This document shows, one piece after another, positions 44,869-53,522 of a DNA stretch of 64,000 bases; position 1 is the stretch's first letter; each line of letters opens with the position of its first letter. Below the pieces are notes generated by a model. The model ran no database searches. It worked only from the letters and a program-made list of their open reading frames with translations, and was not told the DNA's origin. Source of the stretch: CAZFQG01 sp964520785 (GTDB lineage: Bacteria > Planctomycetota > Planctomycetia > Pirellulales > Thermoguttaceae); contig CAZFQG010000005.1 of NCBI GenBank assembly GCA_964520785.1, positions 17,293 to 81,292 of the forward strand, read 5' to 3'. The translations under genes were made by a program, and so were the position numbers.

Positions 44869-46053
44869 CTATTTCTGACTGGAATCCGATTCCATCGCCA
44901 TTCTATAGAACGCCAAAAGCTGTTTCAAGTTCACTCTGGCGTACGGTTCATCACACGCCGGAGTGGTCCGGCCGGCGTCCGCGAACCAAACATCCAGCGT
45001 CTCGGGCCGGAAAACGGCGTTGTGCAGGTTGCTCTTCATAGCGACGGGGCGTTTGATGATTTCGATCATCTCCTCCACGCCGATCTTTCCGTGGAGTCCC
45101 GTCAACCTCTTGCTCAGGCACTCCGCCCGGTCTCCGGCGGAGATCAAAACCGTGTCCTCAGGCACGAACGGCAAGAGGTCGTTCTGCTCCCCCGGTTTGA
45201 GGACCAATACCTCCTCGGGGGTGCATTTCAGGCCGACCATATCGCGGTTCTTGTCGGTGACGACGTAGTAGTACTCGCACGTTCGAGGGGTACTGCGGAA
45301 GATTTCGACTGCCTCGTCGACCGTTTCCGCCCTCTCCATGATATCGCGGAGGAGGAGGGTCATGGGGCAACCGTCCCAATTCCCTTCCCCTCGGCCCCCC
45401 ATCTCACCGACGGCCAACCCTTTCTCGTTGATCGCCGTCACGGTGCCGATGAACCCGCCGTAACCGACGGTGAGCCAGGCGTTTCTGCCGTCGGGAATGA
45501 AGACGCCCAACACGGCCCCCGACTGCAGGCCGATGTCCCGCATGTAGTCGAGCACCCGCGCGTGCAGCACCTGGCCGTCGGCGCTGGCGGAATTCCTCAC
45601 GGCAAAGCCGCTGCAATGGAACCGCTCGGGAAAAAGGTTCGCGTAGCGGCCGTCGCGGATGGATATCCCCGCCGCCTGCGACATGGCGTCGCACTCGACG
45701 ACGAACCGTTCCGGGACGTGCGGACCGCACCGCCGCTCGATCTCGTCGAGAGTATCGAAGAACCACGTGCCGGCCTGCGCGCATTCGGCCGCGCCGATCA
45801 TGTAGACCACACGCTCGAGGACGATCGGAATCCGGTCCTTCAAGAGGCGGCCGTGCGCGCCACCCATCTGCTCGGGGGTGCCTTTGACGATCAGGATGGT
45901 CTTCCCTTGCGAGGTGGCGAGCAGCCCGTGCCCTTGCGGGTCCTTGGCAACGAGCTTCACCTCCGGCAGGTCGTCCGCGAAGGCAGCCGAGACCGCACAG
46001 GTCGACGCGACCAGAACCGCCCAAACGAAACGGGTATTCCTCGAAAGCCTCAT
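44869..46053 (-). CDS. Secreted C45-type (acyltransferase-like) Ntn hydrolase
   Basis: A 394-residue exported protein (signal peptide RFVWAVLVASTCAVSAAFA) of the acyl-CoA:6-APA acyltransferase/choloylglycine hydrolase group. After a pro-region of about 145 residues (with GTPEQMGGAHGRLLKDRI), CSGFAVRNSASADGQVLHARVLDY supplies the likely nucleophile Cys (about residue 147) that is exposed by self-cleavage; WLTVGYGGFIGTVTAINEKGLAVGEMG follows as in the family. It cleaves amide bonds in the periplasm or outside; substrate unknown. Its ATG overlaps the stop of the alpha/beta-hydrolase gene by 4 bases. Confidence 0.82.
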   Translation of the reverse strand: MRLSRNTRFVWAVLVASTCAVSAAFADDLPEVKLVAKDPQGHGLLATSQGKTILIVKGTPEQMGGAHGRLLKDRIPIVLERVVYMIGAAECAQAGTWFFDTLDEIERRCGPHVPERFVVECDAMSQAAGISIRDGRYANLFPERFHCSGFAVRNSASADGQVLHARVLDYMRDIGLQSGAVLGVFIPDGRNAWLTVGYGGFIGTVTAINEKGLAVGEMGGRGEGNWDGCPMTLLLRDIMERAETVDEAVEIFRSTPRTCEYYYVVTDKNRDMVGLKCTPEEVLVLKPGEQNDLLPFVPEDTVLISAGDRAECLSKRLTGLHGKIGVEEMIEIIKRPVAMKSNLHNAVFRPETLDVWFADAGRTTPACDEPYARVNLKQLLAFYRMAMESDSSQK

Positions 46054-47774
46054 CGGATATTCTCCATGGCGAAGTTAAAGATGGCTCCAAACATCCGCAG
46101 AATGTCCTCTCGGCGAACGTGTTTGACCGTGTAATCGGGGTTCGGAGAAAGTACGTCACCCATGGACGGTCCGTTCGTTACCCAGCCGTGGAAGACGACG
46201 CGCCCTTCGATTCCGTCGATATTCACCGCCAATTCCTCGGGGCGGCGGCTCCCTTTCGCCAGCCTCATACGGAATGAACCTTGCGGCTTCTCGATTTCTC
46301 CAACGACCGTTTGAACGCCGTCGACGTCCGTTTCGAGCGACAGCTTCGCGTAGCGGTCCAACAGAGACGGCGCAAAGACGACGCCGGTGAGCCCCCCGGC
46401 GGCGACCTGGAGCTTCAAAAGAGCATCCTTATCCGCCATCGCCAGGGGCGAAGCCGTTTCCTCCGCGGCGTCCTGGTCTCCCAGGAACAGGGTTCCCTTC
46501 CCGGACGCCAGCCAGGGGTACTTTCGCTGCCCCAGTTCGGCGGAAATGTTCTCCGGCCTCTTCAGGTCGATCTTCAGCAGGAACATCCCACCTCGGCCTC
46601 GGGTGAACCGGACGCGGCCTTGGACCGGAATTTTCTTCTCGTCGCCAAGCACCTCTACGTCGATGGTATGGCAGCGGCCCTCGTCCGGCTCCACCATGAA
46701 GACCGTGAAGAGGTCCTTGCATATCGCGGCGATCGCCTGGTGGGCGTCTTCCGGCTCGGCCGAGGCGGCCGGTCCTTGCACTCCGTCCGGCAGGTCCTCC
46801 GCGAAAAAGGCGACCACCGTGTCGAGAATCCGCGGAAGGGCCGCCAGGGCCGTGTAGTGGCCCAGGCCGTCCAACCAGACGACCCTGTCGGCGATTCCCA
46901 ATTCGGCCGCCAACCGGTCGGAGCTGGACTTCGGAATCACCCGATCGGCCGTCCCGTTGATCATGAGCACCCGCCCCTGCGACGCCCGCCCCCGCAGGCC
47001 CTCCGCCGTGGCCAGGGGGTCGACCGAACGGACACCGTCCTCGACCTTCTTGCGGTCCTCCGGGGAGAGCGAATCCAGCCACCGTCGGACGTCGCGGGCC
47101 TCGTCGGACGAGTTGATGATGCTCAGAAGGTCGCCACCTCCCAAAATGGACGCGACCCGGTGAAATCGGGGGTCGATTCCGGCGGTGGAGCAGGAAACCA
47201 TCGCGCCGAGGCTGATTCCGGCAATGCCGATGCGGTCCGGGTCGATTTCCGGTCTCGCGGCGAGGACATCAAACGTCCGCCGGACGTCGAGCCGTCCCTG
47301 CGAGAACGCCCCGAGGACCATGAACGGTTCCTTGCGAAACGCGCCGAAACCGTCCGGAGTCGCGCGTTCGCCATAATAGGGCAACTTGATCATGATCGCC
47401 GGGATGCCGCGTCTGGCCAGACCGGAGCAGAGCATCTCCTCCAGCTCGAAACGGCCGTTGAGGATGTGCAGGCAGACGACGGCGGGCCGCTTGGGGCCTT
47501 CCGGTGAGATTCCCTTCGGCAGATAGTAGTCGCCAGGCACCGTGTTGTTCGGCTCATGATCCGTCACCTCCGGCGAGGGATAGCTCAGGCGGAATACGTC
47601 GAACTCCGGCGTCGAGCGGAGGAGCTTCATTTCATAGCTGAAGGGCTCGGCGTTAAACGTCGCTTCCACTTTGTGAGAGGCGATGGCCGGCGACTCCCCA
47701 GCCCAGGAGGGGGGTGCAGTCGAAGCCACGGCGAGAAAGCCGAAAACCGGCCAGAGCCAAAAATGACGCTTCAT
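46050..47774 (-). CDS. Secreted alpha/beta hydrolase (acetylxylan esterase-like)
   Basis: A 574-residue exported hydrolase. A signal peptide (HFWLWPVFGFLAVASTAPPSWA) precedes an alpha/beta-hydrolase domain (about 80-335): the oxyanion-side RPAVVCLHILNGRFELEEML, nucleophile elbow GISLGAMVSC (Ser about 202), an acid in INGTADRVIP and His in LDGLGHYTAL. The C-terminal 240 residues are beta-strand-like (CHTIDVEVLGDEKKIPVQGR onward) and unassigned. It sits upstream of the C45 hydrolase with a 4-base overlap (ATGA), so the two probably act on the same exported substrate. It resembles dienelactone hydrolase/AXE-type esterases; exact substrate unknown. Confidence 0.8.
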   Translation of the reverse strand: MKRHFWLWPVFGFLAVASTAPPSWAGESPAIASHKVEATFNAEPFSYEMKLLRSTPEFDVFRLSYPSPEVTDHEPNNTVPGDYYLPKGISPEGPKRPAVVCLHILNGRFELEEMLCSGLARRGIPAIMIKLPYYGERATPDGFGAFRKEPFMVLGAFSQGRLDVRRTFDVLAARPEIDPDRIGIAGISLGAMVSCSTAGIDPRFHRVASILGGGDLLSIINSSDEARDVRRWLDSLSPEDRKKVEDGVRSVDPLATAEGLRGRASQGRVLMINGTADRVIPKSSSDRLAAELGIADRVVWLDGLGHYTALAALPRILDTVVAFFAEDLPDGVQGPAASAEPEDAHQAIAAICKDLFTVFMVEPDEGRCHTIDVEVLGDEKKIPVQGRVRFTRGRGGMFLLKIDLKRPENISAELGQRKYPWLASGKGTLFLGDQDAAEETASPLAMADKDALLKLQVAAGGLTGVVFAPSLLDRYAKLSLETDVDGVQTVVGEIEKPQGSFRMRLAKGSRRPEELAVNIDGIEGRVVFHGWVTNGPSMGDVLSPNPDYTVKHVRREDILRMFGAIFNFAMENIR

Positions 47775-48260
47775 TTTCCAATCCTTTTTGAATACCGTTC
47801 TAACCTAAAAAGTCGCGGCTTTCAATGGTATTCCACGTCAGAAGAAGAGAGGCCTCGTCAGTTGACGACGGCCGCCGAACCGCCCAGAACGGGGGTTTTG
47901 AATGTCACCTTCCATTTCGTCTTCATGTATACCCGAGGAGTCTCTGTATGTCCCGCTTGTCGTTTGTTATTTGCACGCTGGGCGCCTGTCTCTTCGCCTA
48001 CACGACCGTTGCCGATGAACCGCTGGACCGCGCCACGCTCGACGCTTGGTTCGCATCCTACCGCGGATAGGAGTACCATTCGGACCACGTCATCTCTACC
48101 GAGCCGAATATACCGGGCCACGAAGAATTCAAGAACACCGACTGCGCCGTCGGAGACCGCGGACGGGGAATCGGACTCTTGCGGAGCCCGCGATAAGTCG
48201 TCTTTCGCTCCGCGAAAGAATGCGGGGCCCGTTCTCGGTAGTCGCGCCGAGGTTCACCTT
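47775..48260. other. Intergenic region with decayed gene
   Basis: Apart from the pseudogene at 47948-48196 I see no coding or RNA feature. On the minus strand between 48260 and 48058 frames exist but contain no RelE/ParE-like toxin sequence next to the antitoxin. Confidence 0.5.
47948..48196 (+). pseudogene. Remnant of a small exported protein gene with in-frame stop
   Basis: ATG at 47948 with GAGGAG seven bases upstream starts a signal-peptide-like sequence (SRLSFVICTLGACLFAYTTVA) and 40 codons. An amber stop (48068-48070) interrupts it, and the same frame continues readably (EYHSDHVISTEPNIPGHEEF) to a stop at 48194-48196. Either a truncated small secreted protein or the stub of a longer gene. 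No family recognised. Confidence 0.45.
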
Positions 48261-48458
48261 TCACAGTTCCTCGCGCGCAAGAGCGATCCCAGGATCCGCG
48301 TCCAATTCGGCGGCGCGCCGCCGGGCTTCATCCCGCTGCCACGCCATCCAGGGAAACGGCTCGTCCGATTCACCGATATCGTCCCAAAGCTGTTCGACGA
48401 TTCGCAGCTTCTCGGCAATGGGAAGGTCATGAAGTTGTCCGAATTCGAACCCCATATC
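48261..48458 (-). CDS. Addiction-module antitoxin-like protein (PF09720 type), orphan
   Basis: A 65-residue protein resembling the CHP02574/PF09720 antitoxins: MGFEFGQLHDLPIAEKLRIV, then EQLWDDIGESDEPF, and the closing RDEARRRAAELDADPGIALA. The ATG at 48458 follows a near-perfect AGGAGGA eight bases away. Partners are usually RelE/ParE toxins encoded just downstream; the downstream minus-strand sequence here contains none I can recognise, so it is an orphan or decayed pair. Confidence 0.65.
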   Translation of the reverse strand, partial: DMGFEFGQLHDLPIAEKLRIVEQLWDDIGESDEPFPWMAWQRDEARRRAAELDADPGIALAREEL

Positions 48459-48892
48459 GGAATTCCTCCTGGTTACGGAACCCGGCCCGCCAGCGGTCGC
48501 GAAAATGAACCCGCGCCGGTTTCCAAAACAAACGAGATTCATTACCGTTGACGGCTGCACTTGAAAAAAGAGACAACCAGGGAGGAAGGCGACTCTCGAA
48601 ATGCGTGTCGGATTTATTGCCGGCTACGCCGACCAGTCGACCGGCAGTCCGCACAAAACCGGATCGCCAAGGGCCGCGATCGGAAGGTCTCGGTGGCACG
48701 AAAGGAGCATTCGCCATGACTTCGGCATTTCTCGCGGCCCAGCCGTAGCGCAAAACCGCCCTCAAACGCGAGTTGCCCGGACCATGTCCCCGACCTGTTG
48801 CCGCGGCGGCCGAGGGGGTATAATGATATCCACGACGTAACCGACACCCGCGCCCCAGCGGCGCCGCGGCACCACGGAGAGGACTATCCAAA
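48459..48892. other. Intergenic region before the MFS gene
   Basis: About 430 bases with no gene I can support. TATAAT at 48819-48824 with TTGCCG at 48798-48803 (15-base spacer) near its right end could be the MFS promoter. Confidence 0.5.
48798..48824 (+). promoter_or_regulatory. Candidate promoter for the MFS transporter gene
   Basis: TTGCCG (48798-48803) and TATAAT (48819-48824), 15-base spacer, about 70 bases before the ATG. The -10 is consensus; the spacer is short. Confidence 0.45.
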
Positions 48893-50293
48893 ATGGCAAG
48901 GCCGGCCCTGGTCGATTCTTTTCTTCGCGGACCTGAATTGTCCGGGAACGCCGCGCGGACTTTTCGGCTGCACGTGACCTATGCCGTTCTGGATGCGACC
49001 GCCGGGGGGATTCTCCTCAATGCGCCGTTGATCGCGATCAAATCGTTCGACGCCGCGAATTGGCATCTGCCGCTGCGGGAGTTCTTCTCCGGAATCGGGA
49101 TGATCGCCGCGCTCTACCTCGGTAGCCGCATGGCGGCGCGCCCCAAAATGCCCTTCGTCTTCATTCCCGGCGTCGTGGCCGGAACGTGCAGCCTGTCGAT
49201 GGCCGCCGTCAGCGGCTGCCCCTTTTGGTTCCTCACGCTCCTGGGAGTCGGGGCGATGTTCGAACTCCTCACGCGGCCGGCCATTACCGCCGTCCTCCGG
49301 GCAAACTACCCGGCGGAGTATCGCGGTCATGCCACCGGCGAGGTACGGAAATGGTCTTCGCTCTTTTTCCTGCTCTCGAGCATCTCGTCGGCCGTAATTC
49401 TGCACTTCGCGGCCAAACACGCCGCGCTGACCGGCGGCGAAGGTTTGCGCGTGGAAGGGAGCACGCTGTCCGAATGGGCGGCCGCGCACACGGCCCAAAT
49501 CCTCATGGTTCTGGCCGGACTTCTGAGTCTCACCAGCTTCTCCGTCTTCCGTCGGATTCGCGTCGAGGAGACTCTCGAACCGGCCTCGGATGGGGTCAAG
49601 CCGAAAATCGGCGAGAGCTTCCACGAGGCCTTCGCCATCTTGGCTCGCGACGCTCGATACCGCCGTTACCTTTTCGGGTGTTTCCTCGACGGTTTCTTCC
49701 AGATGCTGTATCTCCCCCTGATTTGGGCCTTTCTGAGCCGGGATTTGGGATTCGGATATATCGGATGCAGCGCGCTAATGCACGCCTTGCCGGCGCTTGC
49801 CGCGTTTCTCGTAACCGGAGCCCTGGGTAGCCTCTTCGACCGCGCGAACCCCTGGATATCCTGGGCATACGTCCGATTCATCCACGGGCTGGACGCCCTC
49901 TTGTTGGCCGCCACGCCCCTGGTCGCGGCGTTCTTCCCGCCGGCGCGCGTTCTTCTACCGATTGCCGGCCGGATCGCGCGGGGGAGTGTCCAAGGCGGGT
50001 GGTGGATTCTCTGGTGGCAGATCGGAGTGACCCACTTCGCCATACCCGGCGAAGACACTAGCCGCTACATGGGCATCATGGTCTTTCTCAACGGCGTAAT
50101 CCGCCTAAGCGCGTCCGCCGCGGGCATGACCCTGGCCGCGATGGCCGTCTCACCCCAAACACTCCTGACCATCGGTGGATGCGGGGTGCTCGTCGCCGGT
50201 GTCTACTCGCTCCGCCAGGCCGCACGCGAATCATGGCAGCACCAACCGACGACCATCGCCGAGTTCGAGCGACAATACGTGAACCGGCCGTAG
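48893..50293 (+). CDS. MFS transporter
   Basis: A 466-residue polytopic membrane protein with about 11-12 hydrophobic segments, starting after a 25-residue polar N-terminus. Segments such as GMIAALYLGSRMAARPKMPF, GVGAMFELLTRPAITAVLRANYP and RYLFGCFLDGFFQMLYLPLI fit a major facilitator. I see no signature that gives the substrate. The start follows a candidate promoter; the next frame begins 4 bases after the stop. Confidence 0.75.
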   Translation: MARPALVDSFLRGPELSGNAARTFRLHVTYAVLDATAGGILLNAPLIAIKSFDAANWHLPLREFFSGIGMIAALYLGSRMAARPKMPFVFIPGVVAGTCSLSMAAVSGCPFWFLTLLGVGAMFELLTRPAITAVLRANYPAEYRGHATGEVRKWSSLFFLLSSISSAVILHFAAKHAALTGGEGLRVEGSTLSEWAAAHTAQILMVLAGLLSLTSFSVFRRIRVEETLEPASDGVKPKIGESFHEAFAILARDARYRRYLFGCFLDGFFQMLYLPLIWAFLSRDLGFGYIGCSALMHALPALAAFLVTGALGSLFDRANPWISWAYVRFIHGLDALLLAATPLVAAFFPPARVLLPIAGRIARGSVQGGWWILWWQIGVTHFAIPGEDTSRYMGIMVFLNGVIRLSASAAGMTLAAMAVSPQTLLTIGGCGVLVAGVYSLRQAARESWQHQPTTIAEFERQYVNRP

Positions 50294-50296
50294 CCC

Positions 50297-53173
50297 GTGG
50301 GAAGCGCAGGCAACCAAACGGCCGGGTTCGACCGTCCGCTCCAACTCGTACCAATTCCTTCATTCGCGGCATTCATCGCCCCTCTCCAGACTGGAATTCG
50401 ACATCGCCGTCAGAAAGGTCCACGCTTGATTTCTCGGCCGCAACTGTGCTATCATGCCGTTTATGGTTCGGGCCGCCGACGTTTCCCCTGGAGGTGGACG
50501 CCCTTTGGTTCCGAAACGGCCGAAGGATTGCGGCCCGGCAAGGTGGTATGCGGTTCGTACGCCGAGGTCGTCTCCTGGGCGGGCACGCCGTCGGACGTCA
50601 CCAGCATCGTAACGTTGCCGAGCTCGGTGAATGCCCAAGTCGTGAGGCTTACGCTCGAACGGCTCACCGGCGACAACTACGTTCATCTCAACGAGTGGAC
50701 GCTGATGGCGGAGAGGTTCATCATTTCGTTGGAGATCGAACCGGCCGATGCGGAGTTGGAGCAGTTCGACACACTGCAGTATCAAGCCTTCGCCACGGAC
50801 CAGAACGGAAACCGGTTCGACTACACGGAGGTGGTCACATGGTCGAGTGACGACACGTCGATTGCCTCCGTCGACGCCGGCGGTCTGGCTACCGGATTGG
50901 ACCTCGGTCAGACGTTCATCGTCGCGCAGTGGGAGTCGCTCCAGGCGTCCGCCGATCTGGAGGTAACCGCGTACCAACCCGCCGCGCTCGACCTCAACGC
51001 GACGTACATCGCGCGGACCCCGCGCTACGATTACGACGCCGAGAAGAACAACCCCGAGCCGGGCGACATGGTGACGTTCCACGGTCATCTGATGAACTGG
51101 GGAGCTTATCTGCCGAGCGTGGACTACCGGTGGGAACTCGACGGCACGGTGGTCGCTTCGGGAACGCTCAGCGATCTGCTGCCGGACCAGGAATACGTTG
51201 TCGATTTCCCCTGGATTTGGGAGGACGCACCGCACGAGATTTCCTTCGTGATCGATCCCGAGGATACGCTGGCGGAGTCGACCGAGGAGAACAACGTCGT
51301 GACCGACCGGACCGACGCGCTGATCGTCGGCTTCTGGGTTGAGCAATCCGTCTACGACTACTTCCACGAATATCAACACGAACTGGGCGACGGGGCGAAC
51401 TCGTGGGAGGACTGGGCGCAGAGACAGATCGGCTTCTGGAACCAGTGGAACCGCGAAGCCGTCTATCCGACTTCGCCCAGCGGCGTCCTGGACCGGGTCC
51501 GTCTGGACAAGATCGTTCTCGTCGATGACGGAGAGCTCCCGCTGGTCGGCAGCTCGTATCCGACGAATTGGCCGGATAGGTCGGACAAGACGGTCGACTA
51601 CATGTGGGGTTTCCCCGCGACGCTGCTGGGCGGGTCGATGTACTCCAACCACACCTCGGTGACGAACAATCCCTTCTATTACGAGCCGTCGTTGATCCAC
51701 GAATTGGGGCACGCGCGGTATCTGATCGACAGCTACGGGTTCGACATTGCGAACAACGAGTCAACGACGCAGGTTGACATTACCGAAGGTGGGCAGCCGA
51801 TCGCCGGAACCGACTATATGCCCTTCATCGCGTGGGATTCGGTCCTTCACTACAACATCTCCGGCGGGATTATGACCGGGCCTTGGAAAGGGTGGTCTCC
51901 GTATGAAGCGGCCATGCTCAATCGGATCGCCGGAAATCGCGCGTCGCAGGGGAACTACAATGCGCCGGGTAACATCGGTGAATTCCTTCAAGAGTTGCCC
52001 GAGAACAATCACATCCGGTTCGTCGACACCTCGGGAACCCCGCTGTCCGGCGCCAACGTGCGGATCTACCGTGCCGAGCCAAACTCCGGATGGTACGGAA
52101 AGTACTTCGACGACACCTTCGATCTGGAGTACAACGCCGGCGTCGACGGGACCATAAACGTGGGACGCAATCCGTTCACCGACGGCATCATCCGGCACAC
52201 CTACGGCCAGTCCAACGGCAGCGTCGTGCTCCGTATCGAACACGAGGGGAACGTGTGGTTCCGCTTCCTCGAAGTGACCGATTTCAATATGGAATACTAC
52301 CTCGGCAACACGACCGACGCGTACTATACGGTCGAACTCGCCGAACCCGGCAGTCCCGGCGAAATCGAGGTCTCCGGTTGGGGGCTCCCCATTCTCGACG
52401 GCGACATGGAGCCGAGCACGGCGGACCGGACCGACTTTGGCAGGATCGTTGTCGGTGAATCCGCCTTGCCCAGTCAATTCGTCATCCGCAATCATGGGGG
52501 GACGATGCTCCAATTGACCGGTTCGCGCATCATCATCACTGGTCCGAACGCTTCCGATTTCACGATTCGCCAGATGCCGTGGGATCGCATACCGGTCGAC
52601 TTTTTCGCCACGTTTCAAGTGGACTTCACGCCGAGCGGGTATGGATTGCGCGAAGCCGTGGTCACCGTTTACAGCAACGATGCCGACGAAGCTAATTATC
52701 GGTTCGCGATTCAGGGCCGAGGTATCGCCGCTTTGCTAGCCGGCGATCTCAATGCTGACGGCATGGTCGGAAGCGCCGATCTCGATATCGTGCGGGCGAA
52801 CTGGGGACGCCACGTCCTGCCGGGAACGCTTTGCGAAGGAGACCCATCCGGAGATGGGCTGGTCGGCAGCGCGGATCTGGATATCGTTCGCGCGAACTGG
52901 GGTGTTTCCGTCGGCCCGGCCGACGCAATTCCTTTCACCGCGTCCCCTCCCGCCGCGGCCGCAAGCGATGCCGCCTACGCGAGTGACGATCCCCACGATT
53001 CCTTCACGGGCGCCGGAGGAGCGTCACGGCTTGACCGGAATACGCTCCGCGCCCTCGCGGAACACTTCGCTTCGCAATTGACACGACCCGGCGCGTCGGC
53101 CGCCGCGAGATCGACGCGATACGATCCGGCCTTGGCGGAACTCTCATGGAAATATGAGATTCGAAGACGATAG
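50297..53173 (+). CDS. Dockerin-bearing HExxH protein, probably 5'-truncated
   Basis: The frame is 958 codons but the first 80 (Arg-rich, no signal peptide) look like translated non-coding sequence; recognisable protein begins near 50570 with what resembles the end of an F5/8-type-C domain (VVRLTLERLTGDNYVHLNEW). Then come a BIG2-like Ig domain (to about residue 235), a CARDB-like domain (about 235-345, ISFVIDPEDTLAESTEENNVV), a metalloprotease-like region with HELGH (about residue 467), a choice-of-anchor-D-like domain (FGRIVVGESALPSQFVIRNH) and two dockerin-like repeats (DLNADGMVGSADLDIVRANWG and DPSGDGLVGSADLDIVRANWG). No PEP-CTERM tail is present. A promoter-like TTGATT-N18-TATCAT (50426-50455) lies inside the odd stretch. 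It may be a secreted peptidase or binding protein whose start has been lost. Confidence 0.7.
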   Translation: MGSAGNQTAGFDRPLQLVPIPSFAAFIAPLQTGIRHRRQKGPRLISRPQLCYHAVYGSGRRRFPWRWTPFGSETAEGLRPGKVVCGSYAEVVSWAGTPSDVTSIVTLPSSVNAQVVRLTLERLTGDNYVHLNEWTLMAERFIISLEIEPADAELEQFDTLQYQAFATDQNGNRFDYTEVVTWSSDDTSIASVDAGGLATGLDLGQTFIVAQWESLQASADLEVTAYQPAALDLNATYIARTPRYDYDAEKNNPEPGDMVTFHGHLMNWGAYLPSVDYRWELDGTVVASGTLSDLLPDQEYVVDFPWIWEDAPHEISFVIDPEDTLAESTEENNVVTDRTDALIVGFWVEQSVYDYFHEYQHELGDGANSWEDWAQRQIGFWNQWNREAVYPTSPSGVLDRVRLDKIVLVDDGELPLVGSSYPTNWPDRSDKTVDYMWGFPATLLGGSMYSNHTSVTNNPFYYEPSLIHELGHARYLIDSYGFDIANNESTTQVDITEGGQPIAGTDYMPFIAWDSVLHYNISGGIMTGPWKGWSPYEAAMLNRIAGNRASQGNYNAPGNIGEFLQELPENNHIRFVDTSGTPLSGANVRIYRAEPNSGWYGKYFDDTFDLEYNAGVDGTINVGRNPFTDGIIRHTYGQSNGSVVLRIEHEGNVWFRFLEVTDFNMEYYLGNTTDAYYTVELAEPGSPGEIEVSGWGLPILDGDMEPSTADRTDFGRIVVGESALPSQFVIRNHGGTMLQLTGSRIIITGPNASDFTIRQMPWDRIPVDFFATFQVDFTPSGYGLREAVVTVYSNDADEANYRFAIQGRGIAALLAGDLNADGMVGSADLDIVRANWGRHVLPGTLCEGDPSGDGLVGSADLDIVRANWGVSVGPADAIPFTASPPAAAASDAAYASDDPHDSFTGAGGASRLDRNTLRALAEHFASQLTRPGASAAARSTRYDPALAELSWKYEIRRR
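50426..50455 (+). promoter_or_regulatory. Promoter-like element near start of dockerin/HExxH gene
   Basis: TTGATT (50426-50431) and TATCAT (50450-50455), 18-base spacer. It lies within the non-protein-like start of the open frame and may mark the real 5' end of the transcript. Confidence 0.4.
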
Positions 53174-53522
53174 CGGGCCGACCCGTCATTCGGCATGCTC
53201 ATGGAGAAAGCATTCCGCGGTGCCTTTACACCGGTCGCTTTGCCGGTCGTGATTGCCGTGATCGGCGTGTTGGTTTTGCCGTTGCCGCCTGTCGTGCGGG
53301 CCGCTGGCGAGAGGGCCCGACGGAGCCAATGCTCGCAACCGCGCACGTCAATTCTCACGGAAGGGACTTCCACGGAGCACCCGGCGCGGACAGGCGAGGC
53401 AGGCGGTTTTGACGCATGACTTGCGGCGGGACAGCGATAGCAATTCGCGGCGCCCAAGTTCCTTCGGTCTTCCCGGAGACCTTGGGCGCGTGAAGGATTG
53501 CTTTTCCCCGGAAGCGGGTCGG
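53174..53522. other. Intergenic region, no convincing gene
   Basis: About 350 bases. A 74-codon frame from 53195 has one hydrophobic stretch (VALPVVIAVIGVLVLPLPPVV) but ends in low-quality sequence and lacks a good start context, so I do not call it. Confidence 0.5.

Noticed and set aside
48058..48264. GTG-start frame after the antitoxin as a possible toxin
   Set aside because: The translated sequence is Arg/Ser/Pro-rich and shows no RelE/ParE features.
48601..48840. Plus-strand frame before the MFS gene
   Set aside because: Composition looks like random frame content, and it runs into the MFS promoter.
53195..53419. 74-codon frame with a hydrophobic stretch
   Set aside because: Poor start context, low-quality tail and no family resemblance; treated as non-coding.
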